Positions 56,001-60,000 of a stretch of DNA of 60,000 nucleotides are shown here, piece by piece. The translations under genes and the position numbers were made by a program. The notes beneath the pieces were generated by a model that saw only the letters and a program-made list of their open reading frames with translations, was not told where the DNA came from and did no database searches. Numbering within the stretch: the stretch's first letter is position 1; each line of letters starts with the position of its first letter. The stretch comes from Apostichopus japonicus (Eukaryota; Echinodermata; Holothuroidea; Aspidochirotida; Stichopodidae): contig NC_092580.1 in assembly GCF_037975245.1 (NCBI RefSeq), forward strand, positions 14,919,001 through 14,979,000. Direction: 5' to 3'.

Positions 56001-57727
56001 CTTCCCTCAGAAATATACCAAAAGGTGCATTCTTACGCACATGTAGACTATAAAGTAAGTCTTTAATTAAGTCTAAATGCAAGTTGATGCTAATAAATAG
56101 GTTTACATTCTTGAGTGAGCTTGCAAAAGGATGACCAAACCCTCCCCACCAAGTATCCCCCCCCACCAAAGCACCTCACCACTAAATATCCCCCCACCAA
56201 AGCACCTACCACCAAGTATCCCCCCTCCACAAAAGCACCACATACCTATTCTGCACATGGTTTGTAGTGATATATGCAAGATACATTTCTCTGTAAGGTA
56301 CTTCTGTTAAAATTTAAAAACTATGACTCTATTAAAAATAATAATCCCATAGATCTGTATTTTCTTCTTCTTCAAGGCTTTGTGGAAAAGACTAGCTTTA
56401 ATGGCTAAACAAGTAAACCTGTTTTAAAGTAAGTAACCATTCACTCCAAAATTGATATAGGCAACAAGCAATCCCGAAAGCAGATTAAAGTAATTACCGA
56501 CTAATCTGGAAAGCACACATTACAGTAAGCCCAAAACAGTGCCTACTTCTTGTGTCGTTTCATTACAACTTTAATTAGAAATTATTAAGTAACTTTACCT
56601 TGTCTGGTCTAAGACATCTGATAACAATAGCTCTCTGGAAATCTGTTAGTTTACTGTTCCAATTCCCAGGTAGAGCCTCTTTGTGAGGTTCCTTGCTCTC
56701 ATAAAAGGTTTTCCATTCAACTACATTGTCCTGAAAATAGTCCCTGTAAATCAGCAGAAAATGAAATAGAAAAGAAAACATTTAAACTTTAAGAATTAAA
56801 ACAAGACAATAATTTAGCTACACCATTGACCAACACCACAACTAAAGAGATATCAAAAAAATGCATAGCCTTGACTCACAAACAAATCTTTCTACTGTTA
56901 GAATAATAATTTTAGGAATAAGTTAGATTATATAAAATTATTAAAAATCAGACGAGAAATGCATCATTTTGAAGAGACGCTGAAATCTTAATGTGAGGTA
57001 CTGTATAGAGCAATTGTTGGCGCTGCTAATCCTCACAACAGACATGTCAAATGCCTAATCTTACCCTCACAACAGTGCATCAGATGTAAATGCCACCTCT
57101 GAATAAGTCTTTTGCTCCTCACCCATAAATCCTTCTATAAATGACCTATGGGTTTATCGATGCAGTACCAGGTACCTTAGGTAATTGTTAGTTGTAAGTG
57201 CACTGTGGTACATAGAAACACTGGTTAATTAAAGAGCTGCAGTATTGTGTAAGGGTACTCAATTATAGAAAAGTGGGGTAATGAAGGGGGGGGGAGATGG
57301 GTCATTCCATCACTGATTATAATTCGTTTTTCCATTACTATGTTACTATACTTCCTGTATTAATTCAAGAAGCTATTCCCATTAGAAGACCATGTACTAT
57401 GTACAAATAATTGCCAAATAACTAAGGTCAACAGCTAATATTAGTAGTGAACGTACTCCCATGCCATTTCCATCAACAGTTATTTAAGTTTGTTCATCAT
57501 GTAAATGCATATTTTGTATGTTAGGCAGGCTTCTGATAGACTAGACTCCATATATCACCCCTCCTCACCTGAAGCCCTTGTACCCTGGCAGATCACACAT
57601 TCGGCAGATTTCATCCCAGCTTTTATCCGAGAGCCAGCTGGGATCAGGATTTTCTACTTTGTTCTCAAGTCCGACTCCACCGGTCAGGAAGAACATGAAA
57701 CCTTCTTGATCCAGCTCCTTCTTGTCC
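46888..57727 (-). CDS. DNAH12: Axonemal dynein heavy chain, DNAH12 type (3' end, 14 exons; 5' end beyond window)
   Basis: ATP-driven single-headed inner-arm dynein of motile cilia (family knowledge). Joined exons: 57569-57727, 56599-56743, 55666-55890, 54639-54818, 53996-54136, 53294-53431, 52833-53066, 51742-51930, 50917-51020, 50213-50324, 49497-49727, 49021-49112, 47734-47801, 46888-47078. They give 736 residues (first one split) and TAA, all in frame. Motifs in order: LTGGVGL and [10 protein letters not shown]; the AAA6 segment [107 protein letters not shown]; and [14 protein letters not shown]. Choice of DNAH12 over DNAH3, 7 or 1 rests on remembered matches such as [21 protein letters not shown] and LIITIR. 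The AAA1-AAA5 motor, stalk and tail are outside the window. Confidence 0.93.
47734..47801 (-). CDS. DNAH12: DNAH12 exon m
   Basis: Acceptor CCCTTTAG|GGGTAT, donor CCAG|GTATGT; phase 2 in, phase 1 out. It encodes [18 protein letters not shown], the conserved strand before the final exon. Only 68 nt. Confidence 0.95.
49021..49112 (-). CDS. DNAH12: DNAH12 exon l
   Basis: Acceptor CCTTTTAG|GTTCTT, donor AAGAG|GTAAGC; phase 0 in, phase 2 out. It encodes [20 protein letters not shown], a hallmark of the dynein C-terminal domain. Confidence 0.97.
49497..49727 (-). CDS. DNAH12: DNAH12 exon k
   Basis: 77 codons, phase 0 both sides. Acceptor CATTTATAG|GTTCCA, donor TTTGAG|GTTTGC (weak). It encodes [39 protein letters not shown] and [14 protein letters not shown]. 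The next exon continues the family sequence exactly, which supports the weak donor. Confidence 0.96.
50213..50324 (-). CDS. DNAH12: DNAH12 exon j
   Basis: Acceptor TTATGACAG|GTTAAT, donor GGCAAG|GTAAGC; phase 2 in, phase 0 out. It encodes [20 protein letters not shown] and [17 protein letters not shown]. Confidence 0.96.
50917..51020 (-). CDS. DNAH12: DNAH12 exon i
   Basis: Acceptor TTGCACAG|TTGCCT, donor AATAA|GTAAGT; phase 0 in, phase 2 out. It encodes [20 protein letters not shown] and [14 protein letters not shown], strongly conserved among axonemal dyneins. Confidence 0.96.
51742..51930 (-). CDS. DNAH12: DNAH12 exon h
   Basis: 63 codons, phase 0 both sides. Acceptor CCAACAG|AATCTA, donor TCAAAA|GTAAGA. 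It encodes [30 protein letters not shown], then a glycine run (KGGGGGGKK) where related dyneins also vary, and DIAQDILSK. Confidence 0.96.
52833..53066 (-). CDS. DNAH12: DNAH12 exon g
   Basis: 78 codons, phase 0 both sides. Acceptor CATATTTAG|ATGTTT, donor ATTAAG|GTCTGT (weak GTCTGT). It encodes [19 protein letters not shown] and [20 protein letters not shown]. The family continuation into exon h confirms the weak donor. Confidence 0.96.
53294..53431 (-). CDS. DNAH12: DNAH12 exon f
   Basis: 46 codons, phase 0 both sides. Acceptor CCATCTCAG|GTCTGG, donor CTCCAG|GTATGT. It encodes [20 protein letters not shown] and [13 protein letters not shown], typical of the start of the dynein C-terminal region. 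Confidence 0.97.
53432..53995 (-). repeat. DNAH12 intron built of two splice-site-carrying tandem arrays
   Basis: Acceptor side: a 102-bp duplication, CTGAGATGGTAAA at 53432 and 53534, so the CAG acceptor and its upstream pyrimidines are present twice. Donor side: 76/68/76-bp units each starting with a donor word, GACTCAC at 53989 (real), GGCTCAC at 53913, GACTCAC at 53845 and 53769. The two arrays cover most of the 564-bp intron. Confidence 0.93.
53996..54136 (-). CDS. DNAH12: DNAH12 exon e
   Basis: 47 codons, phase 0 both sides. Acceptor GCATTTCAG|TTCCCA, donor GAAGTG|GTGAGT. It encodes [20 protein letters not shown] and [14 protein letters not shown]; the GCQGKE ending is one of the DNAH12-like points. 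Confidence 0.96.
54639..54818 (-). CDS. DNAH12: DNAH12 exon d
   Basis: 60 codons, phase 0 both sides. Acceptor ATCTACCAG|GGTCCT, donor GACAAG|GTAAAA. It encodes [20 protein letters not shown] and [15 protein letters not shown]6 strands conserved in all dyneins. Confidence 0.97.
55666..55890 (-). CDS. DNAH12: DNAH12 exon c (AAA6 core)
   Basis: 75 codons, phase 0 both sides. Acceptor CTCAAACAG|GTCAGC, donor GGACAG|GTGAGA. It encodes [32 protein letters not shown] and ISLGQGQ, the degenerate nucleotide-site region of AAA6. Confidence 0.97.
56599..56743 (-). CDS. DNAH12: DNAH12 exon b
   Basis: Acceptor GATTTACAG|GGACTA, donor GACAAG|GTAAAG; phase 2 in, phase 0 out. It encodes [18 protein letters not shown] and [15 protein letters not shown], the near-universal dynein segment ending RCLRPDK. 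Confidence 0.96.
57569..57727 (-). CDS. DNAH12: DNAH12 exon a (AAA5/AAA6 region)
   Basis: Acceptor TTTATGCTAG|GGACAA, donor TTCAG|GTGAGG; phase 2 in and out. It encodes [19 protein letters not shown] then [13 protein letters not shown], the conserved block before the AAA6 P-loop-like region. The upstream exon must end in phase 2 and lies at or beyond 57732. Confidence 0.95.
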
Positions 57728-58159
57728 CTAGCATAAAGGAAAATGAAAAAAGACAAGATAAAAAAAGGAGCCCTCTTGTAAGATAAATTACAAGAAATGA
57801 TGTATTTGGCAAAAAATCAACTTATTTTTGAAATCTTCAAATTTGAATCATATCTGAATATCTAAAACATTTTTAAGTAATGTGGTGATGAGATGTCTCA
57901 AGATTCCAAACAGAGCAAGAGAAGAGACAGAAAAAAAGGAGAACAAACAGAAAAGACTGAGAAATATGAACTGGTGAACTTTCCTCTTCAAACTGCAATG
58001 CAACTAATAACTTATCTCTTATCCATGTCAAACGTGTCAAGGACATTTATGAAAACGTCATATTTAATGTTTGTTTTTAAAATGATTCCTTAATATATAT
58101 ATATAGTTTTATATATATAAGTAAGCTGCTTCCATTTTCTTTTTCATATTCATATTTGA

Positions 58160-58256
58160 AGGGTTTGTCGTTGTTATTGTTAAGTGCTCTTGAACATGCT
58201 TAAGCATGAAAAGAGTGCTATATAAATCTGGTAAATAATAATAATAATAATAATAT
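58160..58256 (+). mobile_element. L2/SINE-like 3' tail ending in (AAT)n
   Basis: GAGTGCTATATAAATCTGGT followed by AAATAATAATAATAATAAT. The phrase GTGCTATATAAAT plus an AAT microsatellite is the usual 3' end of L2-type LINEs and the SINEs they mobilise. Only the tail can be recognised. Confidence 0.5.
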
Positions 58257-58920
58257 CTTGATACATATTGAAGAAAATAAAATTTTCAAAACAAAAAGCC
58301 CCTTTAGTAACAGGTAACATTAAAACCTGAATAGGGGGGAATTTTCAGGTTTAAGATAGCCTTAGGAAAAACTTTACAGGGAATTAACGTATTGGGTGTC
58401 GACGCATCATCGCAAAATGGTATGCAAGATGGTCATGTTGCTAAACAAGTGCAAAGATATATAACAGTTTTGTGCACAGAAAACCATAGAATTTTATGAG
58501 AAGACAAAATTCAGAGATGCTGGACAAAATTACTCTCTGTACCATGTCCTATGATAGTGTTGTAAGAGTCTTTAGTACTGTCTTGTGTATAGCCAAAATC
58601 AATGGGCGATGGAAATTTTCTATGGCATAACATAGGCCTATATTTTATACACACGTTTACCAAACATAATACAATATCTTGTTTATGAGACAGAATACTT
58701 CTCAGCAAGATTATCAACATGCACAGGTCTTCAATTCATTACAGCCAACAGAGATTACTTTACTTAGAATAGAGTCCATGACAGTTAAGATCGGTAGCGA
58801 GATTACCTTATCATCAAACATGAAAAAAACAAAAAACAAAACAGAGGAGGTCTATAAAATTTGCATTGCATGGATGGGTAATAGGATGAAGGAAGGGAAT
58901 TAAATTAATGCTGAACTTAC

Positions 58921-58944
58921 CCTTCGGGGGTTTCTTCTTGAGAA
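58921..58944 (-). CDS. Possible 24-nt DNAH12 microexon
   Basis: CCGTCTCTAG acceptor, 24 nt, then GTAAGTTC donor. In the phase required by exon a it would add SQEETPEG without a frame change. Vertebrate DNAH12 has no such insert that I recall, so it would be an optional exon or a chance pair of splice words. Confidence 0.2.
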
Positions 58945-60000
58945 CTAGAGACGGAGATGGGATGGGGGAGAAGCAGGAACATGCAGAGAGGATGGGAATA
59001 AAGATTGCAATTACATGAAACAAGAGCAAAATGACGTCTAATTAAGCTGAGAGATCCAGCCTGCAGCTAGGACAGCTAATGAACCCTCTGCATAAGACAC
59101 AGACGGCAGTAAAATACGAAATGAAATTAACTTAATGACTTTTTATCAAGATATGTCAGTAGATGATTAAAAAGGGTCATGCATGGGGAAGGAAGAGAAA
59201 GAAAAGCTGAGGAGTTGATTACAAGGCTAGGGATATGATAAGAGTCTGGCTACTAGAAACATATGATACAGCATGCAGTATCTGGGATGAATATCATCAT
59301 GAGTAAAAACTACCCAATCAGCAATGCTGGATTATATCTGTCAAATCCATTTAAAATAACATCACAAAAACAAATATAAAGTTTACGAGTTTCGATATTG
59401 TTAACATTTAAAATATCGGCATGATGTTGCTATGGTTAGCATGGTTGTTAGGTTTCATTTGTTATTTATTGCTCTCAACTGTTCTCATTATTGTTGTTAT
59501 AAGTATTCTCTTCATATTTAATTTTCTTTAGAGGGCATTGGCTGTGATTAGCATTTGGTTAAACAAGTGTTCCAACCCTCCTAAAAGATTGTTGTAATTA
59601 ATAATAACAATAATTCAGTTGAGAATTCATTTTATGTGGAGATGTATGGATTATAACAAGTTACACATAGGCAAGTCATGATCAAATGGAGGGGGGGGGG
59701 GGGGGGGTGGGTGGGGGGAGGAGGTATTTGGTTACTCATGAACTTCAGCCTATATGATGGATTGACATTTACTACTGCAGGGGCTAATACAATTATGAGC
59801 ACTAAGACATGCAAACAGAGCCATGATTACAGTACTCCATATCATATATTTAAATGTACCTGCTATTGGTGGTCTCTGAATATGATGGAGTAGACAAATA
59901 TCATTTTTGTAAAGAGTAGATGAAGGGTGAATTGGGGGGGGGAGGCACATTGGACAAGCACTCTTTTTAAGGGTGGATGTAAAATTAACTCATTTCAAAC

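Larger units (their letters stand above)
54137..57568 (-). other. DNAH12 introns between exons a and e
   Basis: ATTTATGATT repeats at 54975-55045; a C-rich repeat of about 30 bp (CCACCA...TATCCCCCC...AAAGCACC) in three or so copies at 56145-56245; a G-run at about 57285. No other exon seen. Confidence 0.6.
57728..60000 (-). other. DNAH12 intron upstream of exon a (continues past window)
   Basis: The expected preceding dynein exon (family block ending in ...FSFLLC...) was not found, so it probably lies beyond 60000. Contents: the L2-like tail, the possible microexon, and a long G-run at 59690-59708. Confidence 0.55.

Overview
This is animal nuclear DNA: AT-rich, with genes split into short exons bounded by GT-AG introns, and dense in microsatellites, minisatellites and retroelement debris. 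Two genes are recognisable, both on the minus strand, and every splice junction I placed keeps the frame. The abundant TAGGCCTA-type words, very long G/C runs and invertebrate-like exons suggest a marine deuterostome, most likely an echinoderm. That assignment is inference only; no species-diagnostic marker is present.

Layout from left to right. Positions 1-5835: non-coding sequence downstream of MDM1, nothing recognised apart from a candidate poly(A) signal. Positions 5836-40004: a complete MDM1 orthologue in 15 coding exons (2,676 nt including stop, 891 residues), with a 6-codon first coding exon and a 14.2 kb first intron. Its introns hold a 17-bp minisatellite, a tRNA-derived SINE, a LINE 3' end, a 91-bp G-rich array, a 127-bp array, a cluster of palindromes and a dispersed repeat carrying a splice-donor-like core. 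Positions 40005-41550: MDM1 upstream region with an NRF1-like site. Positions 41551-45386: a 3.8 kb non-autonomous hAT-like composite element, bounded by two 372/371-bp TIR-bearing units and by a perfect 8-bp target duplication, with an internal tandem duplication. Positions 45387-46887: spacer or 3' UTR. Positions 46888-57727: the last 14 exons of an axonemal dynein heavy chain of the DNAH12 type, covering AAA6 and the C-terminal domain; the rest of the gene lies beyond position 60000.

How the genes relate. DNAH12-type dynein is a ciliary inner-arm motor. MDM1 is a microtubule-binding centriole protein that restrains centriole duplication. They lie head to tail, DNAH12 upstream of MDM1, so both act in the centriole/cilium programme, although the sequence gives no direct evidence of co-regulation.

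The most unusual observations are: (1) the composite hAT-like element with matching 8-bp flanks around two MITE-like units; (2) two introns, one in each gene, where short tandem duplications have copied the gene's own splice sites, in MDM1 producing two possible in-frame 42-nt mini-exons; and (3) three different palindromes packed into 95 bp of MDM1 intron 1.
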